Both the position numbers and the translations under genes were made by a program. From Acidobacteriota bacterium (GTDB lineage Bacteria; Acidobacteriota; Terriglobia; Terriglobales; Acidobacteriaceae), in NCBI GenBank assembly GCA_003225555.1, contig QIAM01000011.1, positions 114,016 through 178,015 of the forward strand: a stretch of DNA of 64,000 nt, read 5' to 3'. How positions within the stretch are numbered: position 1 is the stretch's first letter; the number at the start of each line of letters is the position of its first letter. The notes under the pieces are model-generated. The model saw nothing but the letters and a program-made list of their open reading frames with translations, made no database searches and was not told where the DNA came from. Shown piece after piece: positions 51,500-59,856 of the stretch.

Positions 51500-52438
51500 C
51501 TGAAGGCTATCGCCATACCTTACAATCGCGGGCACCACAGGCTTGCTGTTGTCCTCGCCGGTTGGACGTTTCTTCTCATCGTTGCCGGAGCGCTCGTCAC
51601 CAGCAACGATGCCGGCCTTTCGGTCCCGGATTGGCCTACCTCTTTTGGATCCTGGTACAAGATTCCCAAGCTGGTCGGGGGCGTCAAATTCGAACACACG
51701 CACCGCATGATCGCCCAGGTTGCGGGACTGTTGACGATCATTCTGGCAGTCTGGACGTGGCGCGTGGAGAAGCGGCGCTGGTTGCGGTTTTTGGGCCTCG
51801 CTGCGCTGGGCACCGTGGTTGCTCAGGGAGTGCTCGGCGGGATGACGGTGCTGTTCTACCTGCCTCCGGCGGTTTCTTCGGCGCATGCGGCATTGGCACA
51901 AACTTTCTTCTGCATCGCGGTGGCGATAGCGCTATTCACCGGCAGCAAGTGGGTGGAGGAACAACCGAGAGTCGAGTTCGATCCCCGGAAGCCGAGTTTG
52001 TTCACGCTCACCTTGCTCTCAATCTTCGTTTTGTATGTGCAGTTGGTTTTGGGTGCGATGTATCGGCACCATGGACTCAGTTGGTGGCCGCACGTAGTGC
52101 ATGCCGGGATTGTCTCGTTCGTGCTGGCGTGGACAGCGGTACGGGCGCTAGCCGTCTATTCGCATATCGAAGCGGTGCGGCGGCCCGCTGTCATCATGTT
52201 GTCGCTCGTGATTGCACAGCTTTGTCTGGGTTTCACCGCTTTTCTGACCCGCGTGGCCTGGGGCAAGGATGCCGCACAGCCGGAACTCCCCATGGTGATT
52301 TCCACCGTTTCGCACGTGGCCGTGGGAGCCCTGCTGCTGGCGACGACGGTGATTCTATCCATCCAGGTCTGGAGACATGTTCCGGTCGCTTTCGAAGAAA
52401 GGGTGCCACAAGCGCAACGGGATCCTTCGGCCGCATGA
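51500..52438 (+). CDS. ctaA: haem A synthase (COX15/CtaA), probable non-AUG start
   Basis: Haem A synthase oxidises haem O to haem A for cytochrome oxidase. The first canonical in-frame start is ATG at 51707, but that removes the first helix and the signature VTSNDAGLSVPDWPTSFG. The upstream frame encodes these back to AGGGGC (51488-51493), so the start is CTG at 51500 or ATT at 51497. Product about 312 residues, eight helices, haem-binding histidines in FEHTHRMIAQ, SSAHAALAQ, WPHVVHAGI and TVSHVAVGA. TGA overlaps the ctaB ATG (ATGA). Confidence 0.88.
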   Translation: MKAIAIPYNRGHHRLAVVLAGWTFLLIVAGALVTSNDAGLSVPDWPTSFGSWYKIPKLVGGVKFEHTHRMIAQVAGLLTIILAVWTWRVEKRRWLRFLGLAALGTVVAQGVLGGMTVLFYLPPAVSSAHAALAQTFFCIAVAIALFTGSKWVEEQPRVEFDPRKPSLFTLTLLSIFVLYVQLVLGAMYRHHGLSWWPHVVHAGIVSFVLAWTAVRALAVYSHIEAVRRPAVIMLSLVIAQLCLGFTAFLTRVAWGKDAAQPELPMVISTVSHVAVGALLLATTVILSIQVWRHVPVAFEERVPQAQRDPSAA

Positions 52439-53367
52439 GCATCGCAAGTCAACCTCTCGCTGTTCCACGCACGCCCCTCACTCTGGCGCGTGACTACGCC
52501 GAATTGACCAAGCTTCGAGTCACCACGCTGGTCGTGATGACGGCTTGGTGCGGTTACTACTTCGGAGCAGCACGGTCCGGGAACTCTTCCCTCTCATGGG
52601 GGCTCTTTCATACGCTGCTCGGTATCGGACTGATCGCCGCCGGGACTGCGGCACTGAATGAAGTCATGGAGTTTGAAGTCGACGGCCGGATGCGACGCAC
52701 GGCACAGCGTCCGCTGCCCACGGGGCGCATGAGCCGGCTACATGCCCTTGTCGCCGGGCTCGCGATGACTTTGTGCGGCGCGGTTTACCTCGGGTTAGTG
52801 ATGAACGCCCTCACTGGCTGGCTCTCGGTCGCGACCGCCGCAGTGTATTTAGCCGCGTACACGCCGTTGAAGAAGGTGCATCCCATTTGCACGTTCGTGG
52901 GCGCGTTTCCTGGCGCCATGCCGGGCGTGCTGGGATGGGCGGCGGCGCGGGGCCGGTTGGACTGGGGCGCGGCGGTCATGTTCGCTATTGTGTTTTTCTG
53001 GCAGTTCCCGCATTTCTTTTCCATCGCCTGGCTCTATCGCGAGGACTATGCGGCCGGGGCGATCCGCATGTTGCCCGTAGTCGAAGCGGACGGCCGCTCC
53101 ACCGCACGGCAGATCGTGGCCTATTCGATTGCACTGATCCCGGTAACGCTGGCTCCCGCGTTCATGGGGATGGCCGGGAGAATCTACCTCGTGGCTGCGC
53201 TGGCGATGGGGCTTGCGCTGCTTTACGTGGGCGTCCGTCTCGCCTCGCTTGACGCGCCGATTACCGCTGCGGTATCGAAGCAACGCGCGCGTCAACTGCT
53301 GCAGGCCACCGTGTTCTATTTGCCTCTTTTGTTCATCGTGATGATGCTGGACACGGTATCGTCGTAA
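52435..53367 (+). CDS. ctaB: protohaem IX farnesyltransferase (haem O synthase)
   Basis: CtaB adds the farnesyl group to haem B. The product has 310 residues with about nine helices. AALNEVMEFEVDGRMRRTAQ and RPLPTGRMS contain the N-D/E-x2-D-x2-M-x-R-T-x-x-R-P signature (here NEVMEFEVDGRMRRT, with E in place of the first D). The start ATG at 52435 overlaps the haem A synthase stop by four bases. With the upstream gene it forms the haem A pathway. Confidence 0.94.
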   Translation: MSIASQPLAVPRTPLTLARDYAELTKLRVTTLVVMTAWCGYYFGAARSGNSSLSWGLFHTLLGIGLIAAGTAALNEVMEFEVDGRMRRTAQRPLPTGRMSRLHALVAGLAMTLCGAVYLGLVMNALTGWLSVATAAVYLAAYTPLKKVHPICTFVGAFPGAMPGVLGWAAARGRLDWGAAVMFAIVFFWQFPHFFSIAWLYREDYAAGAIRMLPVVEADGRSTARQIVAYSIALIPVTLAPAFMGMAGRIYLVAALAMGLALLYVGVRLASLDAPITAAVSKQRARQLLQATVFYLPLLFIVMMLDTVSS

Positions 53368-53392
53368 ACTGGTAGGGAGTCCAGAGATCGCC

Positions 53393-54418
53393 TTGGTTTC
53401 TAAAGTTCCCGCATTCGCTGATGCTGAGTCGGAAGTCGAGGTCCCTTCCGCAGCTGCGGTCATTTCCGTTCAGGGTCTCGTCCATCGCTATGAGAACCGG
53501 ACGGCGCTGAACGGGGTTTCGTTCGACGTGCGTCCCGCAGAGTTGTTCGGGATGTTGGGCCCGAATGGCAGCGGAAAGACGACTCTCTTCCGGATTCTCT
53601 CTACCCTGATGATCCCGACCGCGGGTCGGGCGGTTGTCATGGGATACGATGCGGCTCAGGATCCTGCCCACGTGCGGCGGCAGATTGGCGTTGTGTTCCA
53701 GGCGCAGAGTGTGGATCCCAAGCTGACCGCCTACGAAAACCTTTGGCACCAGGGACATCTATACCGCCTGCGTGGACCTGCCCTGAAACAGCGCGTCGGA
53801 GAAATCCTGACGCGGGTCGGCCTTGCCGATCGAGCCAAGGAACGCCTCGAGACGTTTTCGGGCGGGATGCAGCGGCGCATCGAATTGGCGAAGGGCCTGT
53901 TGCATCGTCCTGGGGTGCTGTTGCTGGATGAGCCGACGACCGGACTCGATCCCGGCGCACGCCGCGATCTGTGGCAGTACCTGCAGATGTTGCGCGACGA
54001 AGAACATGTCTCCGTGCTAGTGACTACTCACCTGATGGAAGAGGCCGAGCGGTGCGACCGGTTAGCGATCTTGAACGAGGGCAACCTGGTGGCGCTGGGA
54101 ACTCCAATGGAGTTGAAAAGCGAAATCGGCGGCGACGTTATCCTGCTGGATGCGGCGCACGACGCGGGATCGCTGGCGGAGCACATTCGGGCGCGCTTTC
54201 ACGTGGAGACGACCGTACTTGAGAACCAGGTGCGGATCGAGCGCGAAGAAGGCCATCGATTTATCACGGACGTGGTTGAAGCCTTTCCCGGCGAGATTCA
54301 GGCGGTCTCGGTGAGCAAGCCGGCGCTCGAAGATGTATTTATTCACCGGACGGGACATAAGTTCTGGAGTGAGAGTCAGGAAGAAGCACAATCGAATTCT
54401 GCAGCCAAAAGGAGGTAG
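53393..54418 (+). CDS. ABC transporter ATP-binding protein
   Basis: The 341-residue ATPase has all motifs: Walker A GPNGSGKTT, the Q-loop VVFQ, signature TFSGGMQRR, Walker B VLLLDEPTT and the switch His in VTTHL. The C-terminal extension (about 245-320) is as in DrrA/NatA-type exporters. It starts with TTG at 53393. The stop is just before a small membrane protein and an ABC-2 permease, so the set is one exporter. Location between ctaB and DUF420 suggests a role in respiratory assembly, but the cargo is unknown. Confidence 0.92.
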   Translation: MVSKVPAFADAESEVEVPSAAAVISVQGLVHRYENRTALNGVSFDVRPAELFGMLGPNGSGKTTLFRILSTLMIPTAGRAVVMGYDAAQDPAHVRRQIGVVFQAQSVDPKLTAYENLWHQGHLYRLRGPALKQRVGEILTRVGLADRAKERLETFSGGMQRRIELAKGLLHRPGVLLLDEPTTGLDPGARRDLWQYLQMLRDEEHVSVLVTTHLMEEAERCDRLAILNEGNLVALGTPMELKSEIGGDVILLDAAHDAGSLAEHIRARFHVETTVLENQVRIEREEGHRFITDVVEAFPGEIQAVSVSKPALEDVFIHRTGHKFWSESQEEAQSNSAAKRR

Positions 54419-54419
54419 C

Positions 54420-54707
54420 TTGCGTCCCATGATGCTTGTGCTTTCTGTGGTACTTGGAGTCGTTCCATTGTTGGGTGTGGGTTGGATATTCGCGAGCGGG
54501 ATGATCAAGCTGTGGCCGCCGTCGGCCACGGTCGATGGACTGTTCATGAGTCTGATCCTGTTGACTCTGTCGCTCTGCTTCTTGCTGAATGCCTATTGGG
54601 AAGCGCGCGACCAGGGCATGCTGAAGTTCCTGCATAAGAAGCTACCCGCTAAGGAAGCGCCTGCGCCAGCAACAGCAGCCAAAGCTCCGGCGGCAAAGGT
54701 AACCTAA
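54420..54707 (+). CDS. small two-helix membrane protein in the ABC operon
   Basis: The product is about 95 residues from TTG at 54420 (or 92 from ATG at 54429). GGAGG at 54411-54415 favours the TTG or the ATG nearby. MLVLSVVLGVVPLLGVGWIF and MSLILLTLSLCFLLNAYW are two membrane helices, followed by a lysine/alanine/proline tail. It overlaps neither neighbour and lies three bases before the permease. It may be an accessory subunit of the exporter. Confidence 0.75.
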   Translation: MRPMMLVLSVVLGVVPLLGVGWIFASGMIKLWPPSATVDGLFMSLILLTLSLCFLLNAYWEARDQGMLKFLHKKLPAKEAPAPATAAKAPAAKVT

Positions 54708-54710
54708 TTC

Positions 54711-55538
54711 ATGGCCACTCAGAGTACAGCTTTGGCTCGACCGGGCACGCCGGCTTCGGCGGGATTACTATTGCCTGCCTTCACTCTATGGTGGCGGGAG
54801 ATTGTTCGCTTCTATCGCCAGACCACGCGCGTGATCGGAGTGCTGGCGTCACCCCTGGTGTTCTGGCTGGTCATCGGATCAGGCTTCGGTACTTCGTTTC
54901 GTTCTGGCGGCGGTCCGGGACAACAGCATTATCTCGACTACTTCTATCCCGGCGCGATGATCATGATCGTGCTGTTCACCTCGATTTTCACGATGATGTC
55001 GGTGATCGAGGACCGCAAAGAAGGCTTCTTACTCTCGGTGCTGGTGGCGCCGGTGCCGCGCTCGGCGATTGTGCTGGGTAAGGTCCTTGGCGGGACCACG
55101 CTTTCGGCGATTCAGGGGTTGATCTTCCTGATCTTCGCGCCGTTTGCCGGGGTTCATCTTGCGCCGGTGCAAGTCCTGCTGCTTGCTGTGGTGGTGTTTC
55201 TGGTCTCGTTCGCGCTGACCGCCCTTGGCTTCGCCATCGCGTGGCCCATGGATTCGTCGCAGGCCTTTCATGGCATCGTAAATCTGTTTCTGATTCCGCT
55301 CTGGCTGGTGTCGGGCGCGATGTTCCCGCTCACGGGAGCCTCGAAATGGATTCAGGTCATCATGCGCCTGAATCCGCTGACGTACGGAGTGGCGGCGCTG
55401 CGCGGGCTCATGTATCCGGGCGCGGAGACCAGTTTTCCATTATCCTCTGCGATTGCAACTCTGCTTCTGTTCTCGCTGGTCATGTTCGGACTGGCACTTC
55501 TGATGGCAAACCGACGCTCCCGATCTTCCCCAATATGA
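54711..55538 (+). CDS. ABC-2 type permease
   Basis: The product has 275 residues and six helices. The cytoplasmic N-terminus (WWREIVRFYRQTTRVIGVLA) and the conserved LNPLTYGVAALRGLMYPG near the end are ABC-2 membrane-protein signatures. It pairs with the ATPase at 53393. The family exports drugs, polysaccharides or, near oxidase genes, cofactors; the substrate here is not known. Confidence 0.9.
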   Translation: MATQSTALARPGTPASAGLLLPAFTLWWREIVRFYRQTTRVIGVLASPLVFWLVIGSGFGTSFRSGGGPGQQHYLDYFYPGAMIMIVLFTSIFTMMSVIEDRKEGFLLSVLVAPVPRSAIVLGKVLGGTTLSAIQGLIFLIFAPFAGVHLAPVQVLLLAVVVFLVSFALTALGFAIAWPMDSSQAFHGIVNLFLIPLWLVSGAMFPLTGASKWIQVIMRLNPLTYGVAALRGLMYPGAETSFPLSSAIATLLLFSLVMFGLALLMANRRSRSSPI

Positions 55539-55548
55539 GGCCAGCCGC

Positions 55549-55983
55549 ATGATCCCCGAACAATATGCTTTCTTCCCTGCCCTGAACGCCACCCTGAACG
55601 GAACCAGCGCAGTGCTCCTGCTCGCCGGACGAGGCCTGATTGCGCGTGGCCGAATCGCCACCCATCGCCTGTGCATGATTGCCGCCGTGGTTGCGTCGTC
55701 CATATTTCTGGGATGCTATCTCTTCTTCCACTTCAAAGTCGGGAACATTCGATTTCTAGGGGAAGGCTGGGCGCGCCCGGTCTACTTTGCGATCCTGATT
55801 TCACATGTCACATTGGCCATCGTGATCGTACCCCTGGCCTTCATCACATTAAGCCGCGGCTTGAGAGCGCGATACCACAAGCATCGCGCCATCGCTCGCT
55901 GGACCTGGCCGCTGTGGATGTATGTTTCCATCACGGGCGTAATTGTGTACTTTATGCTCTACCACTGGTTCCCGCACAGCTAG
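55549..55983 (+). CDS. DUF420 membrane protein (CtaM/YozB-like)
   Basis: The product has 144 residues and four helices. ALNATLNGTSAVLLLAGRGL, the histidines in ATHRLCMIAA and LFFHFKVG, and ISHVTLAIVIVPL, KHRAIARW and YVSITGVIVYFMLYHW match DUF420. Known members (CtaM of Staphylococcus, YozB of Bacillus) are needed for assembly of haem A-containing oxidases. Here it ends the haem A/exporter operon, ten bases after the permease, which fits that job. Confidence 0.9.
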   Translation: MIPEQYAFFPALNATLNGTSAVLLLAGRGLIARGRIATHRLCMIAAVVASSIFLGCYLFFHFKVGNIRFLGEGWARPVYFAILISHVTLAIVIVPLAFITLSRGLRARYHKHRAIARWTWPLWMYVSITGVIVYFMLYHWFPHS

Positions 55984-56052
55984 GTTGCGAGGGCGAGACC
56001 GGAGTCCTGAGGGGCTAGACAGTTTGCCGAAGAAGTGGATGGCAGTACTGTT

Positions 56053-56123
56053 TTGAAAGGGCGCGGCTCCTAGCCGCGCCGTAAGTGCCGCAAAAATGAT
56101 CCGTGGCTTCAGCCACTGAGGTC
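56053..56123. repeat. dispersed palindromic repeat, family C
   Basis: GGGCGCGGCTCCTAGCCGCG, a central AAAAATGAT, then GTGGCTTCAGCCACTGAGG. It matches 4838-4908. A smaller related palindrome (AGCGTGAAGCGCTGCGCCG) follows at about 56190-56210. Confidence 0.65.
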
Positions 56124-56256
56124 GTATCCGGCCTGCGAAGTGACTTTTTCAGCAGTCTGTAAAGCCTAATTGAGTGGCCACAATCATCGCAGCGTGAAGC
56201 GCTGCGCCGCCCAGAACCAGATTTCGCCCAGGCGCGAGTGTTACGAAGCCGAAAAA

Positions 56257-56526
56257 ATGTCGGTCTTGAAACTGAAAATTGACGTTGCGGGAACGGTGGG
56301 CGACGATGCCTGGCGCGAAATTCGTCAGTTTGACCAGATTCAGAGCGCGGACTTCGGTCCGCAATTCGGCAGCGGCGGACGCTGTAATCACAAGCCCGAT
56401 GCGCCTCATGCCAAGGGAGAATGGATCGGCGCTGAAATCCGCCTCCAGACACCTCTTTTGGCGCAGTATGCGATGTCGCACTATTTGGAGCAGGAGCGCG
56501 TGCTGGATGCGGATGTGGAGGACTAA
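56257..56526 (+). CDS. possible small hypothetical protein
   Basis: An 89-codon frame from ATG at 56257 has codon use with GC-rich third positions like its neighbours. MSVLKLKIDVAGTVGDDAWR and WIGAEIRLQTPLLAQYAMSH are the visible parts. It lacks a clear ribosome site, and the opposite strand also has an open frame. I do not recognise it; it may be a remnant between repeats. Confidence 0.3.
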   Translation: MSVLKLKIDVAGTVGDDAWREIRQFDQIQSADFGPQFGSGGRCNHKPDAPHAKGEWIGAEIRLQTPLLAQYAMSHYLEQERVLDADVED

Positions 56527-56588
56527 CAGGTAAGCCATTCTTCGGGAACTTCACATCGAATTCGGTAGTGGTGCAGTTTAAGGTTCGG

Positions 56589-56637
56589 CGTCATCCGGAA
56601 CGCAGCCGCTTTTCAGGCGGAGTGAAGGATCTCGCGC
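56589..56637. repeat. dispersed repeat, family B
   Basis: CGTCATCCGGAACGCAGCCG and then AGGCGGAGTGAAGGATCTCG. It is the inverse complement of the 15353-15424 copy over most of its length. Confidence 0.6.
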
Positions 56638-56714
56638 GTATCATCACCGTACTCAAAGGCAAACTGCAGCAATACTCGAATTCCTCCGTGACTCTGTGGT
56701 GAATTATTTTCTCT

Positions 56715-57605
56715 ATGCCAATTGATTCGAACATGGTTCATCCGAACCCCGCGCCATCAGAAGAGGCGCATCAACCTGCTGCCAAGCGCGGGATGTCAAG
56801 GAAACAGAAGATTCTTTTCTTCGCCACCGGCTGGCTGATCGTCCTCATGCCGTTCCTGTTCTGGTGGAACACCTGGTTCGGAAGGCAGCTCTCCAACCAG
56901 CAACTGAACGAGTACCTCCACGATGGGAAGAAGCCGCGTCACATCCAACATGCGTTGGTGCAACTGGGCGAGCGCATGTCGCGTCACGATGCGGCGGCCA
57001 AACAATGGTATCCAGAGTTGACGCGACTGGCGGGTGATCCAGTGGAGGAAGTGCGTAACACCGACGCCTGGGTGATGGGGCAGGACACATCTGGTACTGG
57101 ATTTCACGAGACGCTACTGAAGATGCTGCAAGATTCGTCTCCCATGGTGCGTGGCAATGCGGCGCTGTCACTGGTGCGGTTTGGAGATGCGTCGGGGCGT
57201 CCGCAGATCGTGGCCCTGCTGCAACCGGCACAGATTGCAGCTCCGGTGGCGGGCCGCGTTGTCGACGCAGACCAGCCGGGGACAGCCATACGTCAGGGCG
57301 GGTTGGTAGCAAAGTTGCAGCCCGCGGACGCTTCCCAACACATCGTTGAGATTCGTTCGCCCATTCCAGGGCGCATTCGCTCCGTGACACAGACGGGAGC
57401 GAGTGTGTCAGCGGGGACTGAGATAGCCGTGGTCGATCCCGCGAGTGAGCAGGTTTGGGAGGCATTGCGGGCGCTGTATCTGATCGGGCAGTTAGATGAC
57501 CTTCCTGCGATCCGTCCATACGAGCGCGAACTGCCTGAGATTCCGGATCACGTGCGGCAACAGGCAATGGAAACGGAAAGAGCGATTCGGGCCAGAGGAA
57601 AGTAG
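56715..57605 (+). CDS. membrane-anchored HEAT protein with an embedded barrel-sandwich domain
   Basis: The product has 296 residues. One membrane helix (about 31-52) follows a short cytoplasmic N-terminus. HEAT-like helices (about 75-165, LTRLAGDPVEEVRNTDAWVM, LLQDSSPMVRGNAALSL-like) are then interrupted by a barrel-sandwich/biotinyl-lipoyl-like domain (about 175-240, IAAPVAGRVVDADQPGTAIR, IRSPIPGRIRSVTQTGASVS). A further helical pair follows (SEQVWEALRALYLIGQLDDL). No lysine stands in the usual attachment turn, so it is a structural module as in efflux adaptors. Function is not known. Confidence 0.8.
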   Translation: MPIDSNMVHPNPAPSEEAHQPAAKRGMSRKQKILFFATGWLIVLMPFLFWWNTWFGRQLSNQQLNEYLHDGKKPRHIQHALVQLGERMSRHDAAAKQWYPELTRLAGDPVEEVRNTDAWVMGQDTSGTGFHETLLKMLQDSSPMVRGNAALSLVRFGDASGRPQIVALLQPAQIAAPVAGRVVDADQPGTAIRQGGLVAKLQPADASQHIVEIRSPIPGRIRSVTQTGASVSAGTEIAVVDPASEQVWEALRALYLIGQLDDLPAIRPYERELPEIPDHVRQQAMETERAIRARGK

Positions 57606-57641
57606 GGGAACGCCTCGGTGCGCTGGCGTCAGTGCAACCGG

Positions 57642-57705
57642 TAGGGATCCTTCGACTCCGTTGCGGACTTCGCGTCGCGAATCCCGCACCTCCGCCCAGG
57701 ATGAC
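57642..57705. repeat. dispersed repeat, family B
   Basis: TAGGGATCCTTCGACTCCG, an inner TTCGCGTCGCGAA palindrome, then CCCAGGATGACA. Same outer words as 21759-21820. Confidence 0.6.
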
Positions 57706-57756
57706 AGAGCTAGAGTAGGGGCTAAGAGCTAATGGCTAAGAGCCAAGAGCTGCTTT

Positions 57757-58137
57757 TTAAATCGCCATCGACCCGACTTCTTTTTCTACTTCGACCGTGT
57801 CGACCATGACGATGGCGTCCCAAGGGCATCCGTCGAGGAAGCATCCGTCGGGTCCCTTGCTCAGGCACTTCTTGCAACCGATGCACAGGATGGGATCGAC
57901 CGCGATGCGGCCGAAGGGCGTGCTGTCTTCATCCGGCACCCAGAACATGCAGTCTTCCACCGGGCAGTATTCGACGCAGGCAGGCGAGCCGGCGCATCCC
58001 GTGCAACACTCGGTGATGACGGCCAGTTCTTTCGGCTTTTTCTTGCGTGGGGTCGCGATCCCTTTGGACCGGGGTTCAGACTTGAGTTCCTCGGGAACCA
58101 TCCCGACAGCCTTGGTAGCACCGGGTTGGACAGGCAT
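57757..58137 (-). CDS. ferredoxin with two iron-sulfur cluster motifs
   Basis: The product has 126 residues. CCTGCAGSPACVEYCPVEDC and CIGCKKCLSKGPDGCFLDGCP provide cysteine sets for two [4Fe-4S] clusters, the first with an inserted residue pair between the second and third cysteines. A basic N-terminal extension (about 40 residues, RSKGIATPRKKKPKE) is longer than in typical 2[4Fe-4S] ferredoxins. It lies between the HEAT gene and ssb on the opposite strand. Electron partner unknown. Confidence 0.85.
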   Translation of the reverse strand: MPVQPGATKAVGMVPEELKSEPRSKGIATPRKKKPKELAVITECCTGCAGSPACVEYCPVEDCMFWVPDEDSTPFGRIAVDPILCIGCKKCLSKGPDGCFLDGCPWDAIVMVDTVEVEKEVGSMAI

Positions 58138-58261
58138 CGCGACGATTATAACCCGAACCGCAGCGGTTCCGAAGCGCTTCCGCTTGAAAGACAGCCCGGC
58201 CCAAAATGATACTCCGCGCCGGGCATTGTGACAGACAGCACCATATCCACCGGGCCGCTTC

Positions 58262-58270
58262 TGCTATAGT
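58262..58270 (+). promoter_or_regulatory. extended -10 box of ssb
   Basis: TGCTATAGT at 58262-58270 matches an extended -10 (TGn-TATAGT), 24 bases before the ssb start. No good -35 is seen at the standard distance, as is usual for extended -10 promoters. Confidence 0.45.
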
Positions 58271-58293
58271 GAACCCCTGCAAAGGAGCATCCC

Positions 58294-58785
58294 ATGGCTG
58301 GAAAGAGTCTCAATCGAGTTCAACTGATCGGCAATCTTGGGAAAGATCCAGAGATCAAGTACACCCCCAGCGGCACGCCCGTGGCCAAGCTCACCATCGC
58401 TACCAACGAGCGCTTCAAAGACAAAGCTGGTGAATGGCAGGACCGCACCGAGTGGCACAATGTGGTGCTCTGGCAACGGCTGGCCGAGATTGCCGGCGAG
58501 TATCTCAAGAAGGGTGGCAAGGTCTATATCGAGGGACGCTTGCAAACCCGCTCCTGGGACGACAAGACCTCAGGACAGAAGAAGTACATGACCGAAGTGG
58601 TGGCCAGCGACATCATTCTGCTCGGTGGACGCGGCGAGGGCGGCGGCGGTGGCGACTTTAGCGGAAGCTCCCGCGGCGCAGCGTCCGGTGCGAGCGGCGG
58701 CGGCAACAACGTTGACCAGCGCGTCCCTGAACCCGAACATGCCACAGCCTCGGGTCCGATTACGGATGAAGATATCCCGTTCTAG
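58294..58785 (+). CDS. ssb: single-stranded DNA-binding protein
   Basis: SSB coats single-stranded DNA in replication and repair. The product has 163 residues. The OB fold runs to about residue 112 ([53 protein letters not shown]). A glycine/serine-rich linker and the DEDIPF tip, which recruits partner proteins, complete it. AAAGGAG precedes the ATG by six bases. Confidence 0.96.
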   Translation: MAGKSLNRVQLIGNLGKDPEIKYTPSGTPVAKLTIATNERFKDKAGEWQDRTEWHNVVLWQRLAEIAGEYLKKGGKVYIEGRLQTRSWDDKTSGQKKYMTEVVASDIILLGGRGEGGGGGDFSGSSRGAASGASGGGNNVDQRVPEPEHATASGPITDEDIPF

Positions 58786-58825
58786 GGATAGCGATCCGCT
58801 CTGGTTCGGCGTTGGTTAGTAGGGA

Positions 58826-59797
58826 CTAGTATCCCAGCTTCTTGTCGACAACGTTCAGGAGCGGCTCGGCCCTGCGAAATCGCTCGTATTGCGCAATGAA
58901 AAAGCGCATCGCATCGTTCAGCCATTCCGGCGTGTGATCGGCGCAATGCGGGGACAGCAACACATTTTCCCTTCTGTAGAAAGGATGGCCTTCGGGCAGT
59001 GGTTCCTCGTCGAAGACATCGAGCGCAGCGCCTTTAATTCGCCCTTCTGCGACCGCCTTCACAAGCGCCCTTTCATTGATGACGGGTCCTCTGCCAACGT
59101 TGATCACCACCGCGGTCGGTTTCATGGTAGCGAACTCTGCTTCGCCGATCATTCCATTCGTCTCGGCAGTCAGCGGCGCAGTCACTACAACGTAATCGCA
59201 GCGAGCGAGCATCTCAATGCGACGATCCGGACCAAAGACTTCGTCAACCAACGCGTCGGCTTGGCCTTCCGGCGAAACATGCCTTTTGACGGCCAGCACT
59301 TTCATTCCCATGGCGCGCACCCTGGCAGCCACGGCTCGGCCCATGTCGCCGTAGCCGACGATTCCCACCGTGTAGCCCGCAATCGGCAGCACGTCGAACG
59401 CTTCCCACACGCCGGCCATCTGGTTCCGAATCATCCGCCGAAAATCCTTTGCAAAATACAAGATCGCAGCGAGCGCGAACTCCCCCAGCGATGAACTGAA
59501 CACGCCCGACCCATTGGTAAGCACTACGGAACTTTCAATCAGCTCCGGAAATAAACTCTTGTCGAGCCCGGCCGACCGGCTGTGTACCCAGCGCAACCGC
59601 GGACACAATCGAAATACTTCGCGAAACAGTGCCGGTGACCCCGACCAATTGAAGAGGATGTCGGCATCCGCCACCGCTTGCCCGAACGCCGTTGCCGAGT
59701 TTCCGACGAAAACAGATGCTTCTGGCGGCAACGTCTCCAGCATCGACGCTTGCTGCACATCAGGCTCACCCAGCACCAGGATTGTGTTATTTTTCAT
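58826..59797 (-). CDS. D-isomer specific 2-hydroxyacid dehydrogenase
   Basis: The product has 323 residues. The NAD site is VGIVGYGDMGRAVAARVRAM. Catalytic Arg is in VINVGRGPVINE, Glu in DVFDEEPLPEGHP and His in LLSPHCADHT. The family reduces 2-oxoacids or oxidises D-2-hydroxyacids; the substrate is not evident. It is divergent from the IlvD/Edd gene, 59 bases apart, so the two may share control and act in sugar-acid metabolism. Confidence 0.9.
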   Translation of the reverse strand: MKNNTILVLGEPDVQQASMLETLPPEASVFVGNSATAFGQAVADADILFNWSGSPALFREVFRLCPRLRWVHSRSAGLDKSLFPELIESSVVLTNGSGVFSSSLGEFALAAILYFAKDFRRMIRNQMAGVWEAFDVLPIAGYTVGIVGYGDMGRAVAARVRAMGMKVLAVKRHVSPEGQADALVDEVFGPDRRIEMLARCDYVVVTAPLTAETNGMIGEAEFATMKPTAVVINVGRGPVINERALVKAVAEGRIKGAALDVFDEEPLPEGHPFYRRENVLLSPHCADHTPEWLNDAMRFFIAQYERFRRAEPLLNVVDKKLGY

Positions 59798-59856
59798 GAC
59801 TCAGAAGACGGCTGACGTTATGGCTTCGGCGTGGCAGTCAGTCAGAGGGAAATTCT

